Position numbers and translations under genes: made by a program. Below the pieces are notes generated by a model. The model made no database searches and was not told the origin of the DNA. It saw only the letters and a list, made by a program, of their open reading frames with translations. DNA of 64,000 bases. Origin: Rachicladosporium sp. CCFEE 5018 (taxonomy: Eukaryota; Ascomycota; Dothideomycetes; Cladosporiales; Cladosporiaceae). Where the stretch lies: positions 208,344-272,343 of the forward strand of contig KZ111151.1 in NCBI GenBank assembly GCA_002077045.2, written 5' to 3'. Shown piece by piece: positions 21,106-32,450 of the stretch (position 1 is its first letter; every line of letters starts with the position of its first letter).

Positions 21106-21511
21106 GTTCACGGATATGCGATGTTGTGTCACCGCAATGTAAATCTGCAAGGCTGAAGGAGTCTCAGTGCGATTTGTCTGGCGCTGTCACAAGCAATCAA
21201 ATAATTCAGAGGAGCGGTGACTCCACCTCCGTTCTCGAATGACTCGCGCTTTTCGTGGTGGGGATTGCTGACCTAATGGCGGGCCAGAAGGAATCTGAGA
21301 CGACTCCGCCATGTGAAGGTGAACTGCCCCTGCGTCTTCACTTTTGTCATCAACATCTCTTCGTCTCGATCTATCATGTTCACCACATCTTTCGTACACC
21401 CCGCAGTGGTGTCGGCACGGGGTGTGATTTCTTCGATCGACGTACGGTAGGCAACTGTTGTACGGCTGAGGACGGAGCCAATTCAGTGTAGCAATATCAC
21501 TGCGGCGATTC
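21106..21511. promoter_or_regulatory. Shared promoter of DAHP synthase and the unknown gene, version 2
   Basis: This is a 406-base divergent region with TGACTC at 21218-21223 and 21240-21245, the same pair of Gcn4/CpcA-like half-sites as in version 1. Confidence 0.5.
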
Positions 21512-22448
21512 ATGATGTCAACCGGCGGCGAGCGGAAGCGGCGGCGAGACGCCACCGATGATGATGTTCTCGACGCCCACCCCTTCGGAAAGGTAGGTTT
21601 GGACTACAGTGTGGGCAGAAGCACTTGGCTGACCATCGGCACAGAAAGCAAAGCCGACCTTTGACGAGGACTTTGCCCTTTGGCAACCTCAAGATGTTCA
21701 CAGCAGTCCATCGCGATCCTACCACTCTCAGCAACACGCATACGACAGCGATGGCCAGTCTTCCATGGTCTCAGAACCTGGGAGTCCGCAATCTCTGGAC
21801 ATAGACGAGGATGCCGACACACATATGGCGGATTCCGAGCTCGATCCTCCTGATCTTGCCCATTTCTCACAGTCTGCTGAGAGTAGTCCTCCGTTCCCAA
21901 TCTCGCCATTGCACTTCTCATCCAGATCACGAGCCCGGCTGGACTCTCAGGGCCTGTCGCCTAGGCCGAATACTTCGCCACTGCAGACCCACATCAGACA
22001 ACGCCATCCGCAAGCTTATCTCAGCTCTGATCGTTTAGAAGTGCCGTCGCCTGTTGATGAAGACGAAGTGCCTACGCCACCATCGGCAGCAGATGCAGCA
22101 GGCTCGCAGCTCGAGCTCCTCACCGTTAGTGACGTTGAGATGCAAGGAGCGAATACCCTGCCGCGGATCTCTGTCCAGCCAGATCGGAGGAGCATGCAGG
22201 ACGAGCGTTCCGCCGCGGCCGCTCCGGACTACGAAGCCATGGACAGTGACATGGCTGAACCATTCGTCATCAGGAAGCAGAGGGGCCGCAGTGGCGCACT
22301 GAGCGAAGGCAACGAGTCACCCATGCGACGGTCTCTGTTCGCTGATGCGAATGCAATGGTAAAAACGAGAGGCATTAGTATGGGCTACCGGCCGGACTGC
22401 GAGAAGTGTCGCACGCGAGTGCCTGGGCACATGAACCACTTCTTCTGA
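21512..22448 (+). CDS. Unknown fungal protein with CX2CX6HX2H tail, version 2 (exons 21512-21592, 21645-22448)
   Basis: This encodes 294 residues with a 52-nt intron. Exon 1 ends DAHPFGK where version 1 has DAHPFEK, because the bases around the donor differ (GGAAAG versus GAGAAA). The zinc-ligand tail DCEKCRTRVPGHMNHFF is unchanged. Differences from version 1 are concentrated in the low-complexity middle. Confidence 0.75.
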
Positions 22449-23236
22449 CCCATCAGTATGCTACACTAGGGGAGTATTGGCAGGCAGTATCCTGCACGTT
22501 ACGATTTGCTTGGCTTATGGAGCGTTTCAGCGGGTCATTCGGCGCTGTTCGACTGTTAGAGGCGCAACGGGGGGCATCACGAGGTCGCAGCACACGAAAG
22601 CGAGGGTCATGCATTGCTTTGGGTAGGGTATGTAAGAGCAAATGGAACTCGCGTCTTCGATTTGCATCCTGCTCTGTCCGTGATAGGCTTCTTGTCAGCG
22701 TTATTCGACGTGCTCCGCATGCCTCGCCGGCCACACTGCATCTCGTCTAAACGCGCGTCTATCACGGGGGACTCAGCCAATGTGGGTCAGCACACTTTCT
22801 CAGGGATGTGAGGTTCGCAGTAAGGACTCAAGTAATACTCTCGGCCGATGCTATAGCAAGTATCGCAGATCATTGCGATATGCTAGTCGTGCTCCTTAGA
22901 AGCAGAGCATGAGAGGCTTCTACTCACGCAGGTGAATGGAAGGCACCTCAGGCGAAGTAATGCTATCTTCGAGACGTTCTGCTCTACATGTGCAAGCGGT
23001 TTTGACCTCTCGAGGGCGAAATGCTCGGCGATATGGCTCACACAGTGCTCATGATAGATGCACAAGAGGCTCTCACAAACGGGTGAGAACACGCTCTCTC
23101 GAAGGCAATGCACTCAGGCTTTCACTGATGCAGTGTACGGCATAGTACCACAAGCGACCTAATCATGTCATTGAGAGAGAGCATCGCTCCGCTCCAAAAC
23201 TCCACGCTACCAAGCTACAGACATCCCCGAAATCTC
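22449..23236. other. Region between the unknown gene and phosphofructokinase, version 2
   Basis: This is a 788-base convergent spacer. Differences from version 1 are spread over its left half and almost absent in its right half (after about 22890), where the near-identical phosphofructokinase block begins. Confidence 0.45.
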
Positions 23237-25642
23237 TCAAAGTCCGTTCACCACCTCGTTTCCCTTGATAGGCAAAATCGCCGGAGACCTCCCCATGGGG
23301 GTATATCGATGCAGAGCCGACTGTGGTCTTCCTGAGAGAGTGTTCACAACTTCGGTAAGTTGCATCCAAAACTCGTCTTTGGGTCGTCGTTGCTTCCAGT
23401 CCGTTTCCGTTTCTTCGATCACCTTCATGGGGCTAAACTTCACCTTTGCGCCCCTAATACCGATGATGGACGTTGAAGCAGGGTCTTCGGCAATTTGCTC
23501 ATTTGTCTTTCCAGTAAAGGACTCCAGGAATTGTAGCGATTTGACTCCAAATCGTACAGCTCTCACGCGATCCATTGGTGAAGGCGTTCCACCTTGTTGT
23601 ACGTGCCCGGGTACCGCGAATCGTGAATCAAATCGACCTTCCGCCTCATCTTTGATGATGTTAGCAACGATCTCGGTCGTATACACCTTGCTGGCCTTCT
23701 CGTTGCGTAAGATGATCTTCCCCGTTCGACTGCTTCCTTTGTCTTTCGCAAACTGGTCTTTCAAGAACTTGATGTCCTCGACAAGCATCTTCAAATGGAT
23801 GCCTTCTTCAGGCGTATAGACGGCCAATGCACCAATCGACAAACCCGCGATTGTAGCTATGTACCCTGAAGCACCCCCTTGTGTCTCAACAACAAAGACA
23901 CGACGACGAGACGCGCTTGCTGATTGCTTGATCGCGTCGCAGTAGTCGATCAGAGCGTTGAGACACGTGTCGGAACCGATGGAGTACTCGGTACCCGGGA
24001 CGTTGTTCGAGACAGTTGCAGGCAAGATCACCATGGGAATCTTGAACGCATCGTACTTTGTTCGAGCCTGGCGAAGCTCCGACAAAGCCGTGAAGCCCTC
24101 GAACCCACCGATGATCAGAAGAGCGCCGATGCGATACTTCTCGAAGCAGAATGCTGTCTTCTCCATATCCTCCGATGGCAAATCACGGTTGGTTCCGATT
24201 TCAGAACCACCCTTGGACGCCCAGCTCTCGGCGTCTAGCCACTCAACCTCACGCACCGATCCTTCTGGCTTATCGTCATGATGCCTACACAAGCCGGGAA
24301 AGCCATTATGGAGGGCGACGGGGGTATGACCACGCGCAAGACAGTAAGCGACTGCAGCCCTCGTCGCTGCATTCATTCCTCCAGCGGGTGCACCAACGTG
24401 AATAATGCCCACACGGAGACGCTGCTCGGTCGGCAACTTGAGGTGCTCCGTGTCAGTGGAAGTCGTGATGTGGAACGCCTGCCAGTATTCCGCAAACTCG
24501 GCATCGCGCCCAGCCATTGCAGCGCCGAAGTCTTTCGCAGCTATCTGGGCAGCGACATCCTTCGTCATTCTGACAGCTTCCATGAGGTTCTTGCGCACGA
24601 TCTTGTTCTCCACAATGCAGATGACTGGGCTTGGGGTCTCAGGTGTAGCTTCAAGCACGGCTTTGACAGCCTCGACACCCTGGAGAGTGGCCAACATCCG
24701 GTCATAAGCACAAGCCGTACCACCACGCTGCACGTGGCCGAGTGTTGTAACACGAGTATCAAGGTGCAGGCGATTAGAAAGCAAGTCTTTGACCATATCA
24801 GGAGAGATGTGCGTCAATTGGCGATCGTGAGCACCCTCTGCTACGATAACGATCGTCTTGCGCTTCCCCAGCTTCCTGTGCTTGCTGATAATCGAGCACA
24901 TCTCCTCTTCCCAGTTCTCGGAGGGCGGGTTCTCGGGCAAGAATACGAAATCAGCACCGCAGCTCACGCCTGCCATGAGAGCGAGCCACCCGCAGTGACG
25001 TCCCATGACCTCAATCACGAACGCACGCTGGTGAGAGAGGGCAGTCGCATCGATGTAGTCAATCGCCTGGCAAATACGTCCAAGCGAGCTATAGCACCCT
25101 ATCGTCGCATCGGTGCCACTGAGATCGTTGTCGATGCTTCCGACGAGGCCGACGATATTGAGGTGCTTGAATTGCTTGACTTCCTCCGCGGTGCGCTTTC
25201 CGGTAGTGACCAGTTCGTCGATCAGGCTCGGCCATTCGCTCCGAAATTTATCTGCGCCAGTGAGGGACCCGTCACCACCACAGATGATCAGTGCGTCAAT
25301 TCCTTTCTCCACCATGTTGTTGGCTGCAGTCAATCTCCCTGCTCTCTCCATGAAAGCCATACATCTGGCTGTGCCTATGAGGGTACCACCCTCAGAGAGC
25401 CAGCCACGAACGTCCTCCCATTGCATTCGCTTGATCAAGTCTCCACCCTTCACGAGCCCCTCGTATCCCTCATAGACAGCGTACGCAATACAGCCCGATG
25501 CAATGGTTTGACGTACAACAGCCCGAACAGCACCGCTCATCCCTTGAGAATCACCCCCAGAAGTCATCACTGCGATTTTTTTCATGCTCATGGCAGGAGG
25601 TGGCTGCGCCATCGCAGGCGGAGTCAGTTCTATTTGCGCCAT
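23237..25642 (-). CDS. pfkA: ATP-dependent 6-phosphofructokinase, version 2
   Basis: This is complete, 801 residues in one exon. Its protein appears identical to version 3 and differs from version 1 at one residue (KTNEQ). It carries the same unusual GGDSQGMS loop and the same probable leader intron just upstream of the ATG. The almost complete lack of silent differences, compared with neighbouring genes, is striking. Confidence 0.93.
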   Translation of the reverse strand: MAQIELTPPAMAQPPPAMSMKKIAVMTSGGDSQGMSGAVRAVVRQTIASGCIAYAVYEGYEGLVKGGDLIKRMQWEDVRGWLSEGGTLIGTARCMAFMERAGRLTAANNMVEKGIDALIICGGDGSLTGADKFRSEWPSLIDELVTTGKRTAEEVKQFKHLNIVGLVGSIDNDLSGTDATIGCYSSLGRICQAIDYIDATALSHQRAFVIEVMGRHCGWLALMAGVSCGADFVFLPENPPSENWEEEMCSIISKHRKLGKRKTIVIVAEGAHDRQLTHISPDMVKDLLSNRLHLDTRVTTLGHVQRGGTACAYDRMLATLQGVEAVKAVLEATPETPSPVICIVENKIVRKNLMEAVRMTKDVAAQIAAKDFGAAMAGRDAEFAEYWQAFHITTSTDTEHLKLPTEQRLRVGIIHVGAPAGGMNAATRAAVAYCLARGHTPVALHNGFPGLCRHHDDKPEGSVREVEWLDAESWASKGGSEIGTNRDLPSEDMEKTAFCFEKYRIGALLIIGGFEGFTALSELRQARTKYDAFKIPMVILPATVSNNVPGTEYSIGSDTCLNALIDYCDAIKQSASASRRRVFVVETQGGASGYIATIAGLSIGALAVYTPEEGIHLKMLVEDIKFLKDQFAKDKGSSRTGKIILRNEKASKVYTTEIVANIIKDEAEGRFDSRFAVPGHVQQGGTPSPMDRVRAVRFGVKSLQFLESFTGKTNEQIAEDPASTSIIGIRGAKVKFSPMKVIEETETDWKQRRPKDEFWMQLTEVVNTLSGRPQSALHRYTPMGRSPAILPIKGNEVVNGL

Positions 25643-26390
25643 GGCTGTGGTGTCGCGGTGATGTCAGTCAACCATGACTTTGTTGAGTTATCGCGAGGAA
25701 AGGACTCACAAAAGCACCGTGCCCCCACGTGGAAGCTACGTGCAGCAGTAGCGCCCCTCGTTAGGCCCGATAAGGTGAACAAGGTTACAGCAACTCAGTA
25801 TAGACGACTCTCGATGGTAGATCATAGTAGCTTAGGGATGTATAATGTGCACAACAACGGTGCTTCAAAGTCTCGTATATAAGGTACCCTGAGATACCAT
25901 GCTGCAGAGTACTTGGTACACTTGGTAATGAACGAAATTTCCTGTTCTCCTCAAGACAACGCTCGACTCATAGGTGCTGACCTATCTGATTCTGCACATT
26001 GCCTCGTGAATGTAAATACTGCTCTGACAGGCCACCGAGAAGTCCAGTCACGATACACTTCACCGAGATTGTGAGCGCAGGGTGGCGCATACAGTAGAAT
26101 GGAGATTAAAGTCTACGGAACTGGCTAAGAAGGTGTGACTAGCTGTCATGCTCAGGCTTCTGACGATGGACTGCAGCATGATCGACGCATCTTCCTACAT
26201 GTTGGGGAAGTTTGATTCAGTCAAACAAGGCGGAGGCGTCATGATGCTTCCTTCACTACACGCACGCTCAAGCGCCTAGGCGCGAGCATGTCCAATACAT
26301 CGAAAGCGACAGTAATCAATCCCAATCTCTTTGCCTGCAAGTATCACTCATCACCCGATTCCGCACGATCTCACCCACGATTCCGTACAA
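25643..26390. promoter_or_regulatory. Promoter of phosphofructokinase, version 2
   Basis: This is the counterpart of 13197-13944 with no difference noticed: leader intron, CACGTG at 25726-25731 and TATATA further upstream. Confidence 0.5.
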
Positions 26391-28941
26391 TTAGAAGCGC
26401 GATGCGCCTCCAGCCGCGCTCTGCGAATCCTCAGACGGATAGTAGAACGCAGCTAGTGCGATGATAACATATGCGGCAATCAAAAGACTGCCCTCCAAGT
26501 AGTTGCTCCGGCCGTCCAGTACAAGGAAGTTGACCACGAAGACTGTGACAAATAGACTGATGGTCTCGAAGATGTTAAAGTAGAGACTCATCTCTGTCTT
26601 GAGGATCCAGCCCAGGAGCACTACGACTGGTGTGACGAAGAGCGCGATCTGGATACTTGAGCCGACCGCAACACCGATAGCGAGATCCATCTTGTTCTTC
26701 GTGGCGACAGTGACAGCCGTAACGTGCTCAGCAGCGTTGCCGACGATCGGGAGGATAATCAACCCGATGAAGGCTTCGCTGACAGCTGGGCTGTTGGCGA
26801 TCATGCCGGGGATGGCATCGACCATGAACTCGGCGCAGATGGCTACCAACACAGTAGACAGTAGGAGCATGACGACAGCGGCGGTCCGGGACATCATGGG
26901 CTTCTCGTCTTCGCCGAGCACAACCTCTTCATTCTCAGAGCGGACTCGGGCAGCTTGATGAGTGTATGGAGGCAGTGGGCCGTGACGCGAGGCCGCCGTG
27001 GACTGTGCGGTCGAGTTCGGCGTGTTCGAGCGGTTCAGGCGGTCTGGCAGGGAGCTTGTGCGACGGAGACCGGATGAGCGCTTGCGTACCACCGGGCTCG
27101 CGTTCGGAGCAGGCAGAGCGGGAGGTGGCGTGGTGAACACGGTGTTGGAGAGCATCTGGCTAAGTCCTGGGCGGAGTGCTGGTGCGCGAGTGGATAGGCC
27201 ACGCATATTAAACGGGCGTTTGACTGGCGCCTGATCAGCAGTCGCTGGGCTCGGCATGAACTCGACATCGGCGGAGAAGCCGACACGGGCGCGCTCGTTC
27301 TTCTCTGACTGTTCCATAGCGGCGTTAGGATTTGGTGTTTCTTCGAGCTCGATAGCGTTCTCGTCTTCCTGCACGTGATGACGGCGATGATGCTTGCGCT
27401 GCTTCTTTGCCTTTTTCTTAGACTTGCGCACTTTTGGTGGTACGCTGGCATCCACACTGCCATCATCGCCACCGAAATCGCGAACTCGTGGAGCACCATC
27501 ATGGCCACCTGTAGCCTCTCCATCGGCGTCATTAGCGTCGTCACCCTGGGCAGAACGTCCAGTGGTCGCCGGACGAGACACTCCTGGCGTGCCATTATGG
27601 CTTTCCCAGTAGCCACCCTGTTTCTCAAGCGTAGAAGGCGAGCTGACAACAGAAGGCAGCGATGGCGTACTTGTGGCGGTGCTAGCGCTTGACTTGCGAC
27701 GACGACGCTTAATCATGCGCTTGATGCGGCCGCCAGCTGTCTTGTGCGAAGAAGAGTCGGAATCGGAGTCGGAGCTGCTGCTTGATGTATCGGAAGAGGA
27801 GGAGGAGTTGAGCATGTCGGCAAGAACACCCGGATGCGATTCCTCATCGATGATCTCCTGAGGCGTGCTCTCGTACATATATGCATGGGACTTCAGCTGA
27901 AACAGGAGGTACAGAACGTACACCAGTAGCAGCACGACGCTGGTACCGCGGCTTACGGCCAGGGTTTTCGTGTTGGCCTCATCAGTGCTATTGTCGTTGA
28001 AGGAGAAATGGAAAGCAGTCTGTACATCATTAGCAACAGCGAAGAGACAGCCAACGATAGCACACGCTTACCGGAAGAAGCAGACTCATGACACTTAAGC
28101 TCAACAAACACGCGCTCATTTGAGTGACCGTGCTGTTGTAGATCTGCTCGCGATAGCGAAGACCGCCAAAGAGAAACGCCATGCCCAGGATGAGAAGCAA
28201 GTTGGCCAAGATGGAGCCAAGCAGCGATGCTTGTACAATGCGAATCTCGTTCTTGACCAGTGCTATGATGAAGATGATCAACTCTACAGCATTGCCGAAG
28301 GTCACGTTGAGCAAAGCGCCAATCGTGTCACCAAGACGGCTAGCGACGCTCTCGGTTGCGTGACTGAGCAAGCCAGCGAGAGGTATAATCGCCACAGCAT
28401 TCATAGCGAAGATGATGGAGTCGTTGAGACCCACTCCTTTCGCGATGATACCGATGGGCACGAAGATCAGGAGCAGGTTGACCCAGCTGTGGAGAAGGGC
28501 ATCTTTGGTGTGCATGCCAAAACGCTTACTGCCTGCGATCATGCGTTTGGTCATCGGTGGTTTGGAGGTAGTTGTTCGATCGTTGCTCTCAGTACCATTT
28601 AGGGCGGAAATTCCAGAGCCCGCAGCTTCGGACTTGACCGGAGGTGCAGCTGCAGAGGACTCTGTATTGCTCGCATGCTGGGAAGTGTTGATGCTGTGAG
28701 TTGTTGCAACGCCGCCCTCCGCGCCGGCATCTGCAGCGCCGCGTCCATTTGCGCGGTCATATGGTCCGAAGGGAGACCCGCGCCCATCTTGCTCGTCTAG
28801 CCTGCCAGTGTTGCTAGTTGAAGGAGCCCCTGGGCTGCTGCTGTGAAAGCTCGGCAGCGTCGATGGCTCGGCCCCTTGGTCGTAGCGGTGATGTCGAGCG
28901 ATTTGCTTGACCTTATCTGATAAGGAATCAGTTTTTCCCAT
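26391..28941 (-). CDS. Vacuolar Ca2+/H+ exchanger (CAX family), version 2 (exons 28941-28072, 28019-26391)
   Basis: This encodes 832 residues. CAX exchangers load Ca2+ into the vacuole against a proton gradient. Two exchanger domains carry the signature motifs: GNAVELIIFIIALVKNEIRI from residue 216 and GNAAEHVTAVTVATKNKMDL from residue 717. Between them lies a very long cytosolic loop with a poly-serine/aspartate stretch, basic RRRRK and HRRHH patches and S/P-rich sequence. The first 145 or so residues are also hydrophilic. Yeast Vcx1 is only about half this size, so the loop and N-terminus are additions. The start MGKTDSLSDK is the first ATG in the open frame. The 52-nt intron (28071-28020) joins SLLLP to TAFHFSFND. 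Confidence 0.88.
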
Positions 28942-29715
28942 CGGCGTGAATGCGTGTAGACGCGTGGTTTTTTGGTGTGGAATAGGAAGAAAATGGTGCG
29001 AGCGTGGGAATGGTGTAAGCAATGCAAAGGCACGCGATGCAAGGCGAAGCCTTATCAAGTTATCGTTCGTGGCGCCAGACGCTAGCAATCGTGATCACCA
29101 AGGTTTAGTGCCGTCTTGGCGCGTCTGTGGCGGTGCATGTGAAGGTACCGTAGATTGGGGTTCACGTACGCATTTGATCTCTGTCTGGAATGTTCGCGAG
29201 GTGATGTCAAGATAAATCGAATGTTTCTGAATGGAAGACGAAATTGTGATCAGCATTTAGCTTACTCTGTGAGAGCGCATCGCTCTTGCCATGACCGTCG
29301 CCAAGTCGCGCGAGCCGTATCAAACCAGGCACACGCGATATTTCGGATAACGGCTAACCATGGTCATGTCAGCTTGGCGCGTGCGTCAGCTCAAGGTGCT
29401 AGTCAGCATGACGATGATTATTGGGGCGCATCGTATGTCTGAGAGACATAAATGGTCACATCGAATACCATGTACACCTCACACAAGCAAGGGTGACAGA
29501 CGGAAGACCTTTGGCTCGATGCAGTTCCCGAAGAGACAGTATATCAAATTCAAATCTTTACCGCTGTCACGCGCCTGTGAAGGACTACCTGTAGCAGATC
29601 AGATCGTGCAATCCAAAGTAAAGAGGCGAAGAGATTGAGTATCCACTGGAGGTATATTCGACAATTCTCGATCCCTGCTCCAAACGCCGTGCCGCCTTCA
29701 ATGATAGGCAACTTA
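28942..29715. promoter_or_regulatory. Region between the exchanger and DID2, version 2
   Basis: This 774-base stretch is the promoter side of the exchanger and the 3' side of DID2, both on the minus strand. Short ORFs on the plus strand are not supported. No element stands out. Confidence 0.45.
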
Positions 29716-30496
29716 TCATCCTGCACGCAATGCACGTAGTCTCTCTCCCAGCTTGTCCGCCCGCTCTTCCTCCGGCGCAGCTTTCAGCTCGTTTGCAGGC
29801 GCTGCACTGTTCATCTCCTGTGATAGCTCCACGCCAGCCTCGTCAGCCACCTGGCTCATCAGCTTGTCCACGTCGTCCTGAGGTGTCGCGACTGCTGTAG
29901 CGGAAGATGTGGCGTTCTCGTAGTAGCCTGTCGCGACGTCCAGATCCTCAAATTGCGTCTCGAAGCGGTCCATCACTGCGCTGATCTGTTGTTGCTGTTA
30001 GTGCAACCCCCATCGCGGTCAAACTCCCCCGAGATGCCAATGCCGTACCTTCTCGAGATCCATAGCCTTCATTGCACCATCCATACCCTTCACCACATTC
30101 GCCATACTGCCCGTCACCGACCGCATCGTGACCGCGGTCTGTACTCGCGAGCTCACAGCATCTATTCGCGATCCTAGCCGTAGCAGATTGACCTTCTCGT
30201 TCTGTTTCCGGATCGCATTTTGGGCGTAGATCTTGGCAATGTCGGCGTGGCCTTGTTGTATTGCCTGGTGGAGACTGTCAGAAAGGCCATCCTTCCCTTG
30301 CTGATGGATGGTCAGGTCAAGGACTGTACCTTCTTCAGCTTTGCTTTCTCCGCTTGCTCATCTTTGCCCGCCTTTGCTGCCTGCCGGTTCAATTGCTTCG
30401 CTGTGAACTGCGCTGGCTATTAGAGTCATCCTCTGTGTGTGAGTCTTGCGGAACGTCTACCTTGAGGTTAAACAGTGCTTTCTCGAGACCGGACAT
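29716..30496 (-). CDS. DID2: DID2/CHMP1 ESCRT-III-associated protein, version 2 (4 exons)
   Basis: This encodes 199 residues (yeast Did2: 204). Did2 is an ESCRT-III-like protein that recruits Vps4 through Ist1 and its C-terminal MIM1 motif for disassembly of ESCRT-III on endosomes. Exons read leftwards are 30496-30461, 30407-30330, 30264-30049 and 29985-29716; introns are 53, 65 and 63 nt. Recognisable segments are MSGLEKALFNLKFTAKQLNR, IYAQNAIRKQNEKVNLLRL, SRVQTAVTMRSVTGSMANVV, MDRFETQFEDLD, and the MIM1 helix DKLGERLRALRAG at the very C-terminus. The charged N-terminal and acidic C-terminal halves follow the family pattern. Confidence 0.92.
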
Positions 30497-30863
30497 GTTT
30501 GTGAGAGTGAGTGAGTGGGTAGGTGGTATGAATCGCGGTCATCGACACTGCAATCTCCGAGGCGCATTCACCAGCAACAGACTCCCACGTCATGTCATGA
30601 GCCACGCGAGTGTGGGGTTGTCCCGCTTTAGCCTTCACGTAGGCCTGATGATCTACATCGAAGCTTGATCGCAAATGCTACATAGCACACATCTGCCCAA
30701 CAAAACACTTGAATACGTGCTCTACATGTCGAGCTAGACTCTGCCTATCATATGTTCATGCTTAGACACTTGTGGGCACGCGATTGAAAGACCGGGTGTC
30801 GTCATTCTCGAGCATTCTATGCATTCATTCCACTTCAGTGTATGGTGCACGAGAGCTATCAGA
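30497..30863. other. Region between DID2 and ISN1, version 2
   Basis: This 367-base region lies upstream of DID2 and downstream of ISN1. It differs strongly from the corresponding part of version 3, much more than the flanking exons do. Nothing is recognised in it. Confidence 0.45.
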
Positions 30864-32188
30864 TCATGGCTTCAACGAGCTCAATTGTGCAATCTCATCC
30901 AGCAGCTGCACTGTCTCAGCTGGACTCGCGATCCATGCCGTTGTTGAAGCAAGGCGAGCTTTGAAATCGTTCGCCCCAGCGGAGAGGAACTGATCGCCAA
31001 CATGCAAGCTTCGACTGCCTTCGATACCGCCGAAGTATCGTTGACATGCCATCACGCCCCACTTCTTGTTGCCAATGTCAACAAAGACGTCGTTGCCGCC
31101 GTTGAAGGCGCACCAAGGTATCTTCTTGCCCGCTGGATGCATGTCCTGGGCAGGGGTCAGCGTCATTCGGTGAGTCTGGTAAAACAGCACTGACCAGCGT
31201 CCGTTGCGTGACAAGCACAGTCTCCTCCAGCTGCTCTCGAGCCAGTCTTGTACCTTTGCTTGGGAATATGCCCACAGCTCGCTCCTTACGCAGGACCGAG
31301 ACCGGCATACGTAGTGTCGAGATGCAATCTTGCAGGGCGGCTTCGGCAGCGTCTAGCAACTCGATGATGTTCGACTCGCTCCACGTACTCATTTCTGGTA
31401 ATTTCCAATCTGCTTCAGGTACAGCGACCAACTTGTGGGCAGCACTTGGTGAGTACGCATACAGGTAGCTCGACTCGCCGCCCATCACCACCAGCTGAGC
31501 CGTATTGGCAATATCACTCGCAGCGACAGCGTCAAGAAGCCCATACAAACGCTCGTAGTACTTTTCAGCTTCAGTATAGCCCGCTGCAGTGACTATGCCG
31601 ATGCGTGTACCCTTCCGTAACAAGTCCATCAAGCGCATAAGAACTGGATTGTCGGGACTCAAGGAGTGACCATCCTCGTATAGAGTCAAGTCTCCGTCGA
31701 ACGTGACCAACTCCAGCTTACTACCCTTCACGAGCGACATCACCTGTGCAGTGTTCAAGATGAGCCGAATGTCGTTGAACGACGGTGCGACAAACCTCCG
31801 TGAGCTGATGCATCGCCGCTGGTCTTGCCATACGAATGCATCTTGCAGTGGCAGTGGGGTGAAGAAGATGCCGACTGAAGGTACCAGTAGCTTGAGCTTC
31901 GAGCCATGAGGCGTGCCACTCTTCTGATGCGCGATGTGATCTTGGATCAAGAGCTCGACATCTCGCATGATCTGAGCGTAGCGTTCGTGGGCATTGGCCG
32001 CCATGGCGGGGACATCGGGGCGACTGCCATGATGGGAGACAAGGACGAAGGGCACGGCGAGCAAGCCTTTGATCCACTCGATAAGTTGGTCTCTCCGATG
32101 TTGAACGAGTTGATCTCTCCGGTGTTAGCAATCGCTTTGGTGAGTTCTTAGCTACTGGCTTACACTCAACGCGGTACCTGGTGGTCAT
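30864..32188 (-). CDS. ISN1: IMP-specific 5'-nucleotidase, version 2 (exons 32188-32164, 32114-31195, 31145-30864)
   Basis: This encodes 408 residues (yeast Isn1: 450). Isn1 converts IMP to inosine in purine turnover. The HAD-like nucleophile motif is FDGDLTLYEDG. Other family stretches are LLVPSVGIFFTPLPL, RRFVAPSFNDIRLILNTAQ, GIVTAAGYTEAEKYYERL, VMGGESSYL and LHVGDQFLSAGANDFKARLA. Exon 1 gives MTTRYRVE plus one base. In this version a single 49-nt intron (32163-32115) leads into EYQLVQHRRDQLIEWIKG. Its 3' splice site CCGGAGAG is made of bases that in version 3 are coding, and the exon that follows repeats them (CATCGGAGAGACCAACTT). A further 49-nt intron lies at 31194-31146. Compare version 3, which has a microexon here. 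Confidence 0.88.
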
Positions 32189-32450
32189 TTTGGATACGGT
32201 CTGATTGAGAGTGCGGGCCACATGGGCTCCACCTACCCAGGATCTACATCTTCAACAGCTAAGTCGGTCACTGACATGATGTTTGCTGAGAGCGACAAGC
32301 CACCTGTAAGCGCGTTTACCGCTGCCGGAGTCCGGCCCGCCACACGCCGAAGAAGTCACTAAGCGCGTTGTGCATCTACATGTGCTCACCTGCATTCAAA
32401 GTCTAAGGTAGGTACCTCCAACGGACTGATCGACGACCTGAGGCGGCATC
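32189..32450. promoter_or_regulatory. Divergent promoter of ISN1 and MED17, version 2
   Basis: This 262-base spacer is shared by two divergent genes. A block near 32275-32360 (GACATGATGTT..CACGCCGAAGAAGTCACTAAGCGCG) is well kept in version 3 while its surroundings differ. Confidence 0.45.
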
